Source of the DNA: Sphingobium yanoikuyae
Lineage (GTDB): Bacteria > Pseudomonadota > Alphaproteobacteria > Sphingomonadales > Sphingomonadaceae
Reading direction: 5' to 3'
Length of the DNA: 64,000 nt
Assembly (NCBI RefSeq): GCF_034424525.1
Contig: NZ_CP139979.1
Location: 3,435,001 to 3,499,000 of the forward strand
The notes under the pieces are model-generated. The model saw nothing but the letters and a program-made list of their open reading frames with translations. It was not told the DNA's origin and did no database searches. Positions 1-12,110 of the stretch are shown one piece after another. A program made the translations under genes and the position numbers. Position 1 is the stretch's first letter. Every line of letters starts with the position of its first letter.

Positions 1-1
1 T

Positions 2-310
2 ATCCAATATCGGCGCACGAGCGGCGCCATCGAGAAAATCTATGTCGATTTCAGCGACGACGGGAAGCAGGTCTATAGCGGGCGCGAGACGACGCAGATC
101 AACATGCGCGGCCAGTCCAGCTACGAAGCCGACATCCGCCTGACCGGCCCCAAGCCCGGCATCATGAAGCTGCAGATGACCTTCGGACCGCTGGGCGGCC
201 CCAAGCCCGCCGCGATCGACTTCACGCCCCAAGCCGATGGCCAGCCGCGCAGCCGGGGCTTTGCCGAATATGGCGGCCAGCGCCTGAGCGTGGACCGGCT
301 GGCGCCATGA
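2..310 (+). CDS. C-terminal part of an unrecognised protein (5' end outside window)
   Basis: The frame is open from the left edge of the window, so only the last 102 codons before the TGA are visible. The residues are mixed polar and aliphatic with repeated Gly-Pro turns (GPKPG, GPLGGPKP), and there is no membrane segment or recognisable catalytic motif. The pattern could be a beta-rich extracytoplasmic or binding domain, but I do not recognise the family. It ends just before a strong hairpin shared with the convergent transporter operon. An internal ATG at 104 is open but would cut a continuous frame, so I treat the gene as truncated by the window edge. Confidence 0.6.
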   Translation: MQYRRTSGAIEKIYVDFSDDGKQVYSGRETTQINMRGQSSYEADIRLTGPKPGIMKLQMTFGPLGGPKPAAIDFTPQADGQPRSRGFAEYGGQRLSVDRLAP

Positions 311-314
311 AGAG

Positions 315-353
315 CCGCCGGACGATCAGGCCATGGCGCTGATCGTCCGGCGG
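315..353. terminator. Convergent hairpin with perfect 15-bp arms
   Basis: CCGCCGGACGATCAG (315-329) is exactly complementary to CTGATCGTCCGGCGG (339-353), with a 9-base spacer. It lies between the end of the rightward partial gene and the end of the leftward permease gene. The stop codon and last codons of the permease are inside the hairpin. There is no long T-tract, so intrinsic termination is inferred from position and stability. Confidence 0.55.
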
Positions 354-1453
354 AAGCGGGCGAGCGCGATCAGGAAGAAGGCGATGCCGATCGCGGCGGT
401 GGCGGCGAATTGTGGCCAGACGACGCCTATGCCGGCGCCCCGGAACAGGATCGCCTGACCCAGTTCGACGAAATGGGTGGTCGGCGCGAACAGCATCACA
501 TCCTGCACCAGCTTTGGCATGGATTCGCGCGGGGTGGTGCCGCCCGAGAGCATCTGCAGCGGCAGCAGCACGAGGATCATCAGCATGCCGAATTGCGGCA
601 TGTTGCGCGCTAGCGTCGCGAGGAAAATGCCCATCGAGGTTGTGGAAAACAGCACCAGCGCGGCGCCTGCGAAGAAGAGCGCCAGCGATCCGGCGACGGG
701 CACGTGCATCAGCCCCTGCACCACCAGGTTGATCGACAGAGACGAGGCGAGCAGCACGACCAGCCCCATCGACCAGACCTTTGACAGCATGATCTCGAAC
801 GGGGTGACCGGCATCACCAGCAGATGCTCTATCGTGCCATGTTCCCGCTCGCGGATCAGCGCCGCGCCGGTGAGGATGATCGACAGCATCGCGATCTGGT
901 TGATGATCTGTGCCAGCGCGCCGAACCAGGTATGGTTGAGCGTCGGGTTGAAGCGCGCCCGCACCGCCAGGTCGACCTTGGGCACGCTGTTGGCGCGATA
1001 GCGGTTGACGAATTCATTCACCTCGGCGGTCGCGATCTGCTGCACATAGCTGCTGCCCGAGAAAGCCTGGCTCATGCGCGTGGCGTCGGTGTTGAGCTGG
1101 ATTTCCGCCGTCCGGCCGGCCAGCACGTCGCGCTGGAAGCCGTAGGGAATATGCAGGACGAAGGTGAAGTCGCCCGCGTCCATGCCCGGATCGATCTGCG
1201 CCGGCGCAATCATCCGGGGCAGCGTGAATTGCGGCGGATAGAAAGCGGCGACGATCCGCTGCGACAGCGGCGATTCATCCTCGTCGACGATTGCGATGGC
1301 TGCATTGTGCAGCGTTTCCGGCTTGGAATTGGCCGAGGTATAGATGGAGACGGTGAAGACGAACAGGATCAGCACCAGCATGATCGGGTCGCGCCACAGG
1401 CTCCACAGCTCCTTCACGCCCAGCCGGTAGATGTTGGAAATCGTCGCGAGCAT
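326..1453 (-). CDS. yhhJ: ABC-2 type transporter permease, YhhJ-like
   Basis: This is a 375-residue inner-membrane permease of the ABC-2 family and the last gene of a leftward efflux operon. One membrane segment lies at about residues 22-42. A periplasmic domain of roughly 140 residues follows, then five hydrophobic segments in the C-terminal half. The RER-HGTIE-LLV-P motif typical of ABC-2 permeases sits at the end of the first of these segments. The start chosen is the ATG at 1453, 5 bases after the stop of the upstream RbbA-like gene; the open frame upstream of it only shadows that gene. The protein should pair with the permease half of the RbbA-like protein. The substrate is unknown. The gene's 3' end lies inside a convergent hairpin. 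Confidence 0.85.
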   Translation of the reverse strand: MLATISNIYRLGVKELWSLWRDPIMLVLILFVFTVSIYTSANSKPETLHNAAIAIVDEDESPLSQRIVAAFYPPQFTLPRMIAPAQIDPGMDAGDFTFVLHIPYGFQRDVLAGRTAEIQLNTDATRMSQAFSGSSYVQQIATAEVNEFVNRYRANSVPKVDLAVRARFNPTLNHTWFGALAQIINQIAMLSIILTGAALIREREHGTIEHLLVMPVTPFEIMLSKVWSMGLVVLLASSLSINLVVQGLMHVPVAGSLALFFAGAALVLFSTTSMGIFLATLARNMPQFGMLMILVLLPLQMLSGGTTPRESMPKLVQDVMLFAPTTHFVELGQAILFRGAGIGVVWPQFAATAAIGIAFFLIALARFRRTISAMA

Positions 1454-1458
1454 CGGCG

Positions 1459-4209
1459 TCAGGCCTCCTGCTTCTTGAGCAGCATGATCGCGATCCCGAC
1501 GATCAGCGGCGCGGAAATGGCGAGCGGCAGGAAGGAGCCGGCCAGATCCGAAAAGCCCAGCGCCTTGGCAAAGACGCCGCGGCTGATGGTGAACATGTGG
1601 CTGGCGGGATAGATGTCGCCGATGATCCGCGCGCTGCCCTCCATCGAGGAGACGGGGTCGGTCATGCCGCCATAGGTGGTGGCCGGGATCATCGTGCCGA
1701 TCATCGCCAGGAACATCGCGGCGATCTGGCTGCGCGTCACGGCCGAGGCGAGCAGGCCCATGCCGGTCGCAGTGACGCAATAGATGGATGCGGCGAGCAG
1801 CAAGGTCGGGAAGCTGCCCTTCACCGGCACACCGAAGATGAAGATCGCCATCAGCACCATCAGCAGGAAGTTGACAAGCGCCAGCACGACATAGGGAAGC
1901 TGCTTGCCGAGCAGGAATTCGCTGCGGCTGACCGGCGTCACATAGAGGTTGATGATCGATCCGATCTCCTTTTCGCGCACCACCGCCAGCGCGGTCAGCA
2001 TAGCCGGCAGCATGAGCAGCAGCAGCGGGATCACGATCGGCACCATCGCCGGCAGGCTCTGCACATCGGGATTGTAGCGATAGCGGTTCTCGATCGAGAA
2101 GCTGCTGCCGACCGCGCTGCCGCGCGCGGCCGCCTGCTGGCTCAGCCAATGCTGGTGCAGCCCCTGGATATAGCCCTGCACCGTTTCGGCGCGCTGCGGA
2201 TTGGCGCCGTCGAACCAGGCGCCGACCGTGACCTGTCGCCCGGCCGCGATATCCCGGCCGAAGCCCGGCGGAATCTCGATCACCAGCGCCAGTTCGCCAT
2301 CCTTCATGCGCCGGTCGAGATCATCATAATCGCGGATCGGCGCATGTTCGACGAAATAGGAGGAGCCGGAAATGTCGAGCGCATAATTCTGGCTGAGAAT
2401 GCTGTTGTCGCGGTCCAGCACGGCATAGTTCAGCTCGTTGATGTCGGTGGTCATGCCGAAGCCGATCACCAGCATCAGGATCAGCGAACCGATCAGCGCG
2501 AGCGTCGCACGGACCGGATCGCGCTGCAGTTCCAGCGTCTCGCGCCAGGCATAGGTGAGCGCGCGTTGCGGGCTGAAGCCGCGCCTTATCGTGCCATGTT
2601 CCGCCTGCGCCATGTCCTTGAGCGCGCTTTCCTCGTCGGGCGGGCGGGTGTCGCCGCCGGCATCGACCAGATAGCCGATGAAAGCCTGTTCCAGATCAGG
2701 CGCGCCGCGCTTCTCGATCAGGCGCGCGGGCGCATCGCTGTCCAGCACATGGCCGGCGTGCATCATCGACATGCGGTCGCAGCGCATCGCTTCGTTCATG
2801 AAATGGGTGGAGATGAAGATCGTGACCTTGTCGCGCCGCGACAGTTCCGCCAGCAATCGCCAGAAGCCGTCGCGCGCCACCGGATCGACGCCGGAGGTCG
2901 GCTCGTCCAGGATCAGCAGTTCCGGCTTGTGGACCATCGCCACGGCAAGGCTGAGGCGCTGACGGATGCCGAGCGGCAGGCTGTCGGGCAGTTCCTCCAT
3001 CACCGGGCCAAGATCGAACCGATCGGCCATTTCCGCGACGCGGGCGGGAATATCGTCGCGCGCGACATGGAAGAGATGAGCGTGGAATTCCAGATCTTGG
3101 CGGACGGTGAGTTCGGTGTAGAGCGAGAAGGCCTGGCTCATATAGCCGACCCGCTTGCGCGTGGACATGTCGTCCGGGTCCACTGCATTGCCGAACAGCC
3201 AGGCCTTGCCCTCGGTCGCGGGCAAGAGGCCGGTCAGCATCTTCATGGTGGTCGACTTGCCGCAGCCATTGGACCCCAGGAAACCGAATATCTCGCCCCG
3301 GCGAATGCGGAAGCTGACATGGTCGACCGCGGTGAAATCGCCAAAGCGCATGGTCAGGCCCTGCGCCTCGATGGCGATATCATCCTCGCTGGCTTCGAGC
3401 GGCGGGATGACGACCGGCTCGTGGCCGCGCTTCTTCTCCTCGGGCAACAGCGCGATGAAGGCCTCCTCCAGCGAACTGGTGCCGGTGCGCGCGAAAATCT
3501 CGGCCGGGGTGCCGGTGTCGAGGATCTGCCCGTCATCCATCGCCACCAGCCAGTCGAAACGCTGCGCCTCGTCCATGTAGGCGGTGGCGACGATGACGCT
3601 CATCTGCGCCTGGGTCTGGCGAATGTCGTTGATGAGATCCCAGAATTGGGCGCGGGCCAGCGGATCGACGCCGGTGGTCGGCTCGTCCAGGATCAACAGG
3701 TCGGGATCATGGATCAGCGCGCAGCACAGGCCGAGCTTCTGCTTCATGCCGCCCGACAGCTTGCCCGCCGGCCGGGCAAGGAACGGGTCGAGGCCGGTCG
3801 CGCGGGTGAGCGCATCGATCCGCCGTCGCCGCTCCGCCCCGTCATGGCCGAACAGGCGGCCGAAAAACTGCAAATTCTCCTCGACCGACAGGGTGGGATA
3901 GAGATTCTTGCCCAGTCCCTGCGGCATATAGGCGATGCGCGGGCAGACATCGCTGCGATGGCGCTTGTCGCGCATGTCGCCGCCCAGCACATGGACATCG
4001 CCATCCTGGATGACATGGGCGCCGGCGACGAGGGAGAGCAGGCTGGACTTGCCCACGCCATCGGGTCCGATCAGGCCGATCATCCGCCCGCCCGGTATGT
4101 CGAGATCGATGCCGCGCAGCGCCTGCGTCTTGCCATAATGGAGGCGGACGCCGGACAGGCGGACGACCGGATCGACCGTCGGCGCGCCGATGGGGTCGGC
4201 CTGATTCAC
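1459..4209 (-). CDS. rbbA: RbbA-like double ABC ATPase fused to ABC-2 permease
   Basis: This 916-residue protein has two nucleotide-binding domains followed by an ABC-2 permease, the architecture of E. coli RbbA/YhiH. NBD1 has Walker A at 48-55 (GPDGVGKS), signature LSGGMKQ at 151-157 and Walker B LLILDEP at 171-177. NBD2 has Walker A at 312-320 (GSNGCGKST) and Walker B LLILDEP at 431-437. Its signature is degenerate (LPLGIRQ, about 411-417), so the two sites are probably unequal. Residues from about 550 hold a membrane anchor, a periplasmic domain and five further membrane segments. The start overlaps the stop of the HlyD-like gene by 4 bases. With the HlyD-like adaptor and outer membrane factor this looks like a tripartite export pump rather than a ribosome-associated factor. 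The substrate cannot be told from sequence. Confidence 0.88.
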   Translation of the reverse strand: MNQADPIGAPTVDPVVRLSGVRLHYGKTQALRGIDLDIPGGRMIGLIGPDGVGKSSLLSLVAGAHVIQDGDVHVLGGDMRDKRHRSDVCPRIAYMPQGLGKNLYPTLSVEENLQFFGRLFGHDGAERRRRIDALTRATGLDPFLARPAGKLSGGMKQKLGLCCALIHDPDLLILDEPTTGVDPLARAQFWDLINDIRQTQAQMSVIVATAYMDEAQRFDWLVAMDDGQILDTGTPAEIFARTGTSSLEEAFIALLPEEKKRGHEPVVIPPLEASEDDIAIEAQGLTMRFGDFTAVDHVSFRIRRGEIFGFLGSNGCGKSTTMKMLTGLLPATEGKAWLFGNAVDPDDMSTRKRVGYMSQAFSLYTELTVRQDLEFHAHLFHVARDDIPARVAEMADRFDLGPVMEELPDSLPLGIRQRLSLAVAMVHKPELLILDEPTSGVDPVARDGFWRLLAELSRRDKVTIFISTHFMNEAMRCDRMSMMHAGHVLDSDAPARLIEKRGAPDLEQAFIGYLVDAGGDTRPPDEESALKDMAQAEHGTIRRGFSPQRALTYAWRETLELQRDPVRATLALIGSLILMLVIGFGMTTDINELNYAVLDRDNSILSQNYALDISGSSYFVEHAPIRDYDDLDRRMKDGELALVIEIPPGFGRDIAAGRQVTVGAWFDGANPQRAETVQGYIQGLHQHWLSQQAAARGSAVGSSFSIENRYRYNPDVQSLPAMVPIVIPLLLLMLPAMLTALAVVREKEIGSIINLYVTPVSRSEFLLGKQLPYVVLALVNFLLMVLMAIFIFGVPVKGSFPTLLLAASIYCVTATGMGLLASAVTRSQIAAMFLAMIGTMIPATTYGGMTDPVSSMEGSARIIGDIYPASHMFTISRGVFAKALGFSDLAGSFLPLAISAPLIVGIAIMLLKKQEA

Positions 4210-5297
4210 TGGACCGCCCGCGATCCTTCGGGAAGGGCGCGGACCGCAAGCGAGGCGGGCCAGGCAACGCCCGGATCGATCCGGACATAGGCCATGCCGG
4301 GCAGGCCGGTCTTCACCTGGGCGATATGCTTGCGCAGCAGCGCCGGATCGATCCGGGCCTTGACCCGAAACATCATCTTCTCGCGCTCGCTCTGGGTTTC
4401 CACCGTCTTGGGCGTGAACTGGGCGACGTCGGCGACGAAGCTGATCCGCGCCGGGATCGGATAGTCGGGAATGGCATCGAGCACGATCCGCGCCTCGCTG
4501 CCGATGGCGACACGGCCGGCGGCGGTGGCGGGCAGGAAGAAGCTGATCGTCACGTCGGACAGGTCGACCAGGCTCAGCACCCGGCCACCGGCCGTCACCA
4601 CCTCGCCGGGCTGGGCGACGCGATACTGGACGCGGCCGTCGCGTGGCGCGCGCAGGCTGCTGTCGTTGATGTCCGCCTCGATCCGCTGGATGGTGGCGCG
4701 GCCGGCCTCCACGCGCGATCGCGATCCGATCACCTGATTGCGGGCATTGGTGATGGCGACCTCGGCCGAGGCGAGCTGGGCACGGGCCGCCTCCACGGCG
4801 GCGGCGGCGCCTTCGGTCTGGGCGGCGTCGTCATCGCGCTCCTGCACTGCGGTCGCACCTTCGCGGGCCAGGGTTTCGGACCGGGCAAGGCGCTTGCGCG
4901 AGGCGTTGAGCTCGGCGATGCGCTGGCGCACCACGGCCTGGGCCGCGGCCTTCTCGCTCTCGCGCTGGGCCACCTGGGTCTGGGCGACGAGGACGGCATT
5001 CTGCGCCTCGGCCAGTTGCGCGACGGCCTCGGTCCGCTGTGCGTCCAGCACGTCGACATCCATATGGGCGACGATCTCGCCGGCCTTCACCAGCTGCCCT
5101 TCATCCGCGACGATATCCTTGATCCGTCCGGCGGATTTGGAGGCGACGTCGATCTCGGTCGCTTCCAGCCGGCCATTGCCGCCGACAATGCCTTCGGGCA
5201 GGCCGGCCGGCTTCAGCAAAGTCCAGAGCAGGAAGGCAATGCCGGCCACCGCCGCCACGATCAGCCCCCTGACGATCCAGCGCTTGTTCATGCTCAT
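4206..5297 (-). CDS. HlyD-family membrane fusion (periplasmic adaptor) protein
   Basis: This 363-residue periplasmic adaptor has a single N-terminal membrane anchor at about residues 8-27. A barrel-sandwich (biotinyl-lipoyl-like) half-motif follows around residues 45-75. A long Ala/Glu/Gln/Arg-rich alpha-helical coiled coil at about 80-195 should form the hairpin that meets the outer membrane factor. The second half of the sandwich and a beta-barrel domain complete it. It resembles YhiI, whose gene neighbours the rbbA and yhhJ homologues in E. coli. The start at 5297 overlaps the outer membrane factor stop by 4 bases and has AGGGGGAA just upstream; a second ATG two codons later is possible. 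The role is to couple the ABC transporter to the outer membrane channel. Confidence 0.87.
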   Translation of the reverse strand: MSMNKRWIVRGLIVAAVAGIAFLLWTLLKPAGLPEGIVGGNGRLEATEIDVASKSAGRIKDIVADEGQLVKAGEIVAHMDVDVLDAQRTEAVAQLAEAQNAVLVAQTQVAQRESEKAAAQAVVRQRIAELNASRKRLARSETLAREGATAVQERDDDAAQTEGAAAAVEAARAQLASAEVAITNARNQVIGSRSRVEAGRATIQRIEADINDSSLRAPRDGRVQYRVAQPGEVVTAGGRVLSLVDLSDVTISFFLPATAAGRVAIGSEARIVLDAIPDYPIPARISFVADVAQFTPKTVETQSEREKMMFRVKARIDPALLRKHIAQVKTGLPGMAYVRIDPGVAWPASLAVRALPEGSRAVQ

Positions 5298-6799
5298 GGT
5301 TCCCCCTGGTTCCCGGACGGGGCGGCCGCGATGCCGCGATTGACCACAAAGCCGCCGCCCAGGGCGGCATAGAGGCTGACGATGCTGGAGAGTTCCCCCC
5401 GGCGAAGCTGGACCAGCGCCTGTTCCGCATCGAACAGGTCGCGCTGGGCATCGAGCACTTCGAGATAGGTGGAGCGGCCATTGTCGAACCGCAACTGGGC
5501 GAGGCGCGCCCGTTCCCGCTGGGCATCGACCAGTTGGCGCGTGGTGCCGATCTGCAGGGCGATCTGGCGCCGCCGGACCAGCGCGTCGGACACGTCGCGA
5601 AAGGCGGACTGGATCGTCTTTTCATAGGTAGCGACGGCCTCGTCCCGGCGCGCCTGCGCCACGTCCAGATTGCCCTTCAGCCGACCGGCGTTGAACAGGG
5701 GCAGACGGATCGTCGGCGAAAAGCTCCACACCTCGCTATTGCCGCCGAACAGGCCGTCGAGGTCCGGGCTGGTCGTGCCATAGGCGCCGGTCAGGCTGAT
5801 ATTGGGGAAGAAGGCGGCGCGGGCGGCACCGATGTTGGCATTGGCGGCGCGCAGCTGATGCTCGGCCGCGACGATGTCCGGCCGGTTGGTGAGCAGTTCG
5901 GACGGCAGGCCGGCGGGCACCTGATAATCGCCGCCCGGTCCGGCCAGCCGCAGCGATCCGGGCGCGATCTCCACCGGCTGGCCGACCAGCAGCGCCAGCG
6001 CGTTGCGATTGACCGCGCGGTCGAGGTTCAGCACATGCATGGTGGTGTCCGCCTGCGCCAGCAGCACCTGGGACTGGGCCAGGTCCAGCTTCGACCCAGA
6101 CCCCACCTCATAGCGGCGGCGCATGATGCGCAGCGTTTCCTGCCGGGTGGTGATCGACTGCTGGGTAAGGGCGGCGCGCTCCTCATATTCGCGCTCCAGC
6201 AGATAGCCGAGCGCCACCTGCGCGATCAGGTCGGTCGCGACCGCCCGGCGCGATTCCTCGGACGCCAGAAACTGTTCGCGGGCGGCCTCCTTCAGATTGC
6301 GCAGCCGGCCCCAGAAATCGATTTCCCAGCTGGCGCTCAGTTGGGCGGTGATCGATTTCACGTCGACGATCTGGTCGCCGATCACCGGCAGGCTGTAGAA
6401 GGCCTGACCGCGCGTGCCCGTCGCCACGGCATCGAGCTGGGGATAGAGCGAGGCACCCTCGATCCGCCAGGCGCCGCGCGCCTGCGCCACGCGGGCGGCG
6501 GCGATGCGAATGTCCCGATTATTGGCCAGCGCCTGGGCGACCAGCCTGCGCAATTCGGGATCGGGAAAAACCTGCTCCCAGTCGCGCCCGGCCAACGAAG
6601 CCCCGTCCGGCGTCGCTACGGCATAGCTGTCGGGCACCGGCAGGGATGGCTGGACATAATCGGGCGCAAAGGAACAACCGGTCAGGGAAAGAGCCAGAAG
6701 CATCGTCAAGGCCTCAGGGACAACCCTCCCCTTCGCGCCATGACCTATCGCAAAATCGGAATTGCCAAGCGACACCAAGCACCCCTTTTCGAGCAACAT
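5294..6799 (-). CDS. NodT/OprM-family outer membrane factor lipoprotein
   Basis: This 501-residue protein is the first gene of the efflux operon. A lipobox (LSLTGC) puts the modified cysteine at residue 42 with the start used here. The mature protein begins SFAPDYVQP and carries two outer membrane efflux protein repeats rich in amphipathic helix, as in OprM/TolC-type trimeric channels. The start is the ATG at 6799 with AGGGG about 4 bases upstream. This gives an unusually long stretch before the lipobox, and a GTG start nearer the hydrophobic segment (VVPEALTMLLALSLTGC) cannot be excluded. The protein should form the outer membrane exit duct for the ABC pump encoded by the three overlapping genes downstream. 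Confidence 0.88.
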   Translation of the reverse strand: MLLEKGCLVSLGNSDFAIGHGAKGRVVPEALTMLLALSLTGCSFAPDYVQPSLPVPDSYAVATPDGASLAGRDWEQVFPDPELRRLVAQALANNRDIRIAAARVAQARGAWRIEGASLYPQLDAVATGTRGQAFYSLPVIGDQIVDVKSITAQLSASWEIDFWGRLRNLKEAAREQFLASEESRRAVATDLIAQVALGYLLEREYEERAALTQQSITTRQETLRIMRRRYEVGSGSKLDLAQSQVLLAQADTTMHVLNLDRAVNRNALALLVGQPVEIAPGSLRLAGPGGDYQVPAGLPSELLTNRPDIVAAEHQLRAANANIGAARAAFFPNISLTGAYGTTSPDLDGLFGGNSEVWSFSPTIRLPLFNAGRLKGNLDVAQARRDEAVATYEKTIQSAFRDVSDALVRRRQIALQIGTTRQLVDAQRERARLAQLRFDNGRSTYLEVLDAQRDLFDAEQALVQLRRGELSSIVSLYAALGGGFVVNRGIAAAPSGNQGEP

Positions 6800-6860
6800 G
6801 GACCCCTATTCAATCGATATAGCATCGACCGACTTCATCTATTCTCGATTTTGTGAGACA

Positions 6861-6878
6861 TGATGTTTCAGAACATCA
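6861..6878. promoter_or_regulatory. Dyad in the divergent efflux/pldA promoter region
   Basis: TGATGTT-TCAG-AACATCA is a perfect 7-bp inverted repeat, about 60 bases upstream of the efflux operon start and 128 upstream of pldA. It is nested inside a looser GTGAG/CTCAC pair (6853-6857, 6885-6889). It has the size and symmetry of a TetR- or MarR-type operator, but no such regulator gene is in the window. The rest of the 206-base gap is AT-rich (TTTAATATATTTGTG near 6904) and probably holds both promoters. Confidence 0.35.
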
Positions 6879-7005
6879 CAAGGACTCACGAATAACTTAT
6901 GCCTTTAATATATTTGTGTTTATCCACCACAACCAGTATCGTCAATCGCACCTGACCTGACCGCTCGCGCCGTTGCGAGGGGCGCAACGCGACAAGGGAC
7001 GCAGG

Positions 7006-8268
7006 ATGATCCGCAACCGCCGCGCGCAACCACGACACTTGCCCGCCCCCTGGTCGAGCCTGGCATGGCTGCTGGTTGTCCTGTCGCCTTCTTTTGCGAC
7101 AAGCGCCCTGGCCGGGGAACCCGTAGAAACCCTGATAGGGCGGATCGCCCTGCCCGATGACCAGAATATGGCGAGCGTGGAACTGCGCTTCCTCAACATG
7201 GGCACGGCACCCGCCACCATGCCGCTGCCCGACCGGGTCGAGGCGCTGGTGGAACAGGATGGCGCGGCGCGCCGGCTGTGGCTGCGCCGGGCGCCGGGCG
7301 TGCCGGAGACGGTGGAGATTGCGCCGGGCGGCTTTGCCCAGGCGCGCTATCAACTGGCCGCGAGCGACATGGCCGAGGGGGCATTGCTGTCGATCCCGGC
7401 CTGGAATTCGCCGCAGGTGGCGCTGCATGGCGCGGCGGCCGCGCGGATGGCGGCCGCTTCGCCTGTGCCTGTTCCACCGCCGCCGCCGCCACCCGGAACC
7501 CCGGTGCCGCCGCCGGTCGCGCCGCCGGCCGATCGCAGCGCGGGCAATGCCTTCATCGGCAATCTGGCGCCCTATGAGCCGATCTATGCAGTCTATGGCC
7601 CCGGCACCAATACCGATGCCCGGCTGCAGCTGAGTTTCGAATATCGGCTGTTCGGATCGCGCGATGCCGCGCACCTGCCCAGTTCCTGGCGGGACGGCCT
7701 GCATTTCGCCTATACCCAGCGCATGTTCTGGGATCTGGGTGCCAATTCCATGCCCTTCCGCAACATCGATTATCAGCCCGAGCTCATCTATGTGACGCCG
7801 ACCCGGATGCTGAAGAACGGCATGTCGCTGGCGCTGCAGGGCGGGCTTCGGCACGAATCCAACGGCCGGGACGGCGATGCGTCGCGCAGCATCAACAGCG
7901 TCTATGTCGCGCCGATGGCGGCCTTCTCGCTGGGCGAGGAACGGCGGCTGCTGGTGGCGCCGCGCCTGACCTTCTATGTCGGCGACAAGTCCGACAATCC
8001 CGATATCGTCCGCTATCGCGGCCATGCCGGCCTGTTCCTGCAGGTCGGCGATGATGACGGGCTGCGCCTGTCGACCAACAGCCGGTTCAATTTCGGATCG
8101 GGCAAGGGCGCGATCAACGCCGACCTGTCCTATCCGCTGCCGCACCTGCTGGGCGGTGGCCCCGATCTCTATTTGTTCGCTCAGGGATTTGCCGGATATG
8201 GCGAGAACCTGTTGGACTATAATCGTTCCATAACAAGATTGCGGATCGGCTTCGCGCTGGTGCGCTAA
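7006..8268 (+). CDS. pldA: Outer membrane phospholipase A (OMPLA/PldA) with extra N-terminal domain
   Basis: This 420-residue outer membrane phospholipase hydrolyses phospholipid acyl esters. The active-site signature is clear: H283-x-S285-N-G and N297, with exactly the spacing of H142, S144 and N156 in E. coli OMPLA. A signal peptide ends near residue 36 (SALA/GE). Residues about 37-150 form a beta-rich domain absent from E. coli PldA. A proline-rich linker at about 153-174 (PVPVPPPP...) follows, then the barrel domain at about 190-420, ending in a typical outer-membrane C-terminus (RLRIGFALVR). The start chosen is the ATG at 7006 with AAGGGA 6 bases upstream; a TTG at 6973 lacks a ribosome site. 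Likely roles are membrane lipid turnover or release of contents under stress. Confidence 0.88.
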   Translation: MIRNRRAQPRHLPAPWSSLAWLLVVLSPSFATSALAGEPVETLIGRIALPDDQNMASVELRFLNMGTAPATMPLPDRVEALVEQDGAARRLWLRRAPGVPETVEIAPGGFAQARYQLAASDMAEGALLSIPAWNSPQVALHGAAAARMAAASPVPVPPPPPPPGTPVPPPVAPPADRSAGNAFIGNLAPYEPIYAVYGPGTNTDARLQLSFEYRLFGSRDAAHLPSSWRDGLHFAYTQRMFWDLGANSMPFRNIDYQPELIYVTPTRMLKNGMSLALQGGLRHESNGRDGDASRSINSVYVAPMAAFSLGEERRLLVAPRLTFYVGDKSDNPDIVRYRGHAGLFLQVGDDDGLRLSTNSRFNFGSGKGAINADLSYPLPHLLGGGPDLYLFAQGFAGYGENLLDYNRSITRLRIGFALVR

Positions 8269-8318
8269 CCGCCGGGTGGCTTGCCCCCGGCCGCTCGACG
8301 CGACTGAAAGGGAAGCCG

Positions 8319-10991
<2,673 letters not shown>

Positions 10992-11036
10992 CCGCCATTA
11001 TCCACAGTCCCACAGCCGCAGAAGAAGGAGGAAATC

Positions 11037-12062
11037 ATGCCGACGACCATGCGAGCCGCGATTGCCCGGACGTTCAAGGCGCCGCTGACGATCGAGGAGA
11101 TAGCGATACCCGAGCCGGGGCCCGGTGAGGTGCTGGTGAAGATCGTCGCCAGTGGCGTATGCCATACCGATTTGCACGCGATCGATGGCGACTGGCCGGT
11201 GAAGCCGACCCTGCCGCTGATCCCCGGCCATGAGGGCGTGGGCCATGTCGTGGCGCTGGGCGCGGGTGTCACCGACCTGAAGGAAGGCGACGCCGTCGGC
11301 ATCCCCTGGCTGCACGATGCCTGCCGCGCCTGCGAATATTGCGAGACGGGCTGGGAAACGCTGTGCGAGCGGCAGCATAATACCGGCTACAGCGTCAACG
11401 GCACCTATGCCGAATATGCGATCGCCAGCGCCCCCTTTGCCGGCCGCCTGCCCGACAGCGTCGATTTCGTGACGATGGCGCCGATCCTGTGCGCGGGCGT
11501 CACCGTCTACAAGGGGCTGAAGGAGACCGAGGCGAAGCCGGGCGAATGGGTGACCATTTCCGGCGTCGGCGGGCTGGGCCATGTCGCCGTGCAATATGCC
11601 AAGGCGATGGGCCTGCATGTCGTGGCGCTGGACATTGGCGAGAGCAAGCTGGAGCTGGCCCGGTCGCTGGGCGCGGACCTGGCGCTGGATGCGCGGGCCG
11701 ACAATGTCGTGGCGGAAGTGCAGAATGCGACCGGCGGCGGCGCCCATGGCGTGCTGGTGACGGCGGTGTCGCCCCCCGCCTTTGCCCAGGCGATCGCCTG
11801 CACCCGCCGCCGCGCGACCGTCAGCCTGGTCGGCCTGCCGCCGGGCGATTTCCCGACGCCGATCTTCGACGTGGTGCTCAAGCGCGTGACCGTGCGCGGT
11901 TCGATCGTCGGCACCCGGCGCGACCTGGCCGAAGCGATCGCCTTCGCGGTCGAGGGCAAGGTGAAGGCGCATGTGACGCCCCGGCCGTTCGACGATGTGA
12001 ACGCCGTGCTGGACGAATTGCGCGCCGGCAAGGTGGACGGGCGCATCTCGCTCACCCTGTAA
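11037..12062 (+). CDS. adhP: Zinc-dependent alcohol dehydrogenase, AdhP type
   Basis: This is a 341-residue cytoplasmic medium-chain dehydrogenase that interconverts alcohols and aldehydes with NAD(H). The catalytic zinc site includes C42 and the H65-E66 pair of GHEGVG, and the structural zinc cysteines are C96, C99, C102 and C110. A Rossmann motif GVGGLGH lies near residue 180. Length and motifs match the AdhA/AdhP propanol-preferring group. The start has a strong AAGGAGG site 6 bases upstream. It follows the P-type ATPase by 45 bases, so it may be co-transcribed, although no functional link is obvious. A GC-rich hairpin follows it. Confidence 0.9.
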   Translation: MPTTMRAAIARTFKAPLTIEEIAIPEPGPGEVLVKIVASGVCHTDLHAIDGDWPVKPTLPLIPGHEGVGHVVALGAGVTDLKEGDAVGIPWLHDACRACEYCETGWETLCERQHNTGYSVNGTYAEYAIASAPFAGRLPDSVDFVTMAPILCAGVTVYKGLKETEAKPGEWVTISGVGGLGHVAVQYAKAMGLHVVALDIGESKLELARSLGADLALDARADNVVAEVQNATGGGAHGVLVTAVSPPAFAQAIACTRRRATVSLVGLPPGDFPTPIFDVVLKRVTVRGSIVGTRRDLAEAIAFAVEGKVKAHVTPRPFDDVNAVLDELRAGKVDGRISLTL

Positions 12063-12077
12063 CGGGCGGCATGGCCG

Positions 12078-12105
12078 GGCGCGGGCGGTGCATGCCGCCC
12101 GCGCC
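12078..12105. terminator. Convergent GC-rich hairpin with 11-bp arms
   Basis: GGCGCGGGCGG (12078-12088) pairs perfectly with CCGCCCGCGCC (12095-12105) across a 6-base loop. It lies between the ends of the rightward alcohol dehydrogenase gene and the leftward beta-helix gene, and probably works in both directions. No T-tract follows. Confidence 0.6.
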
Positions 12106-12110
12106 GCCGG

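Noticed and set aside
1597..4290. Long open frame antisense to the RbbA-like gene
   Set aside because: It is rich in Arg, Gly, His and Gln with no family motif and mirrors the real gene; long antisense frames are expected at this GC content.
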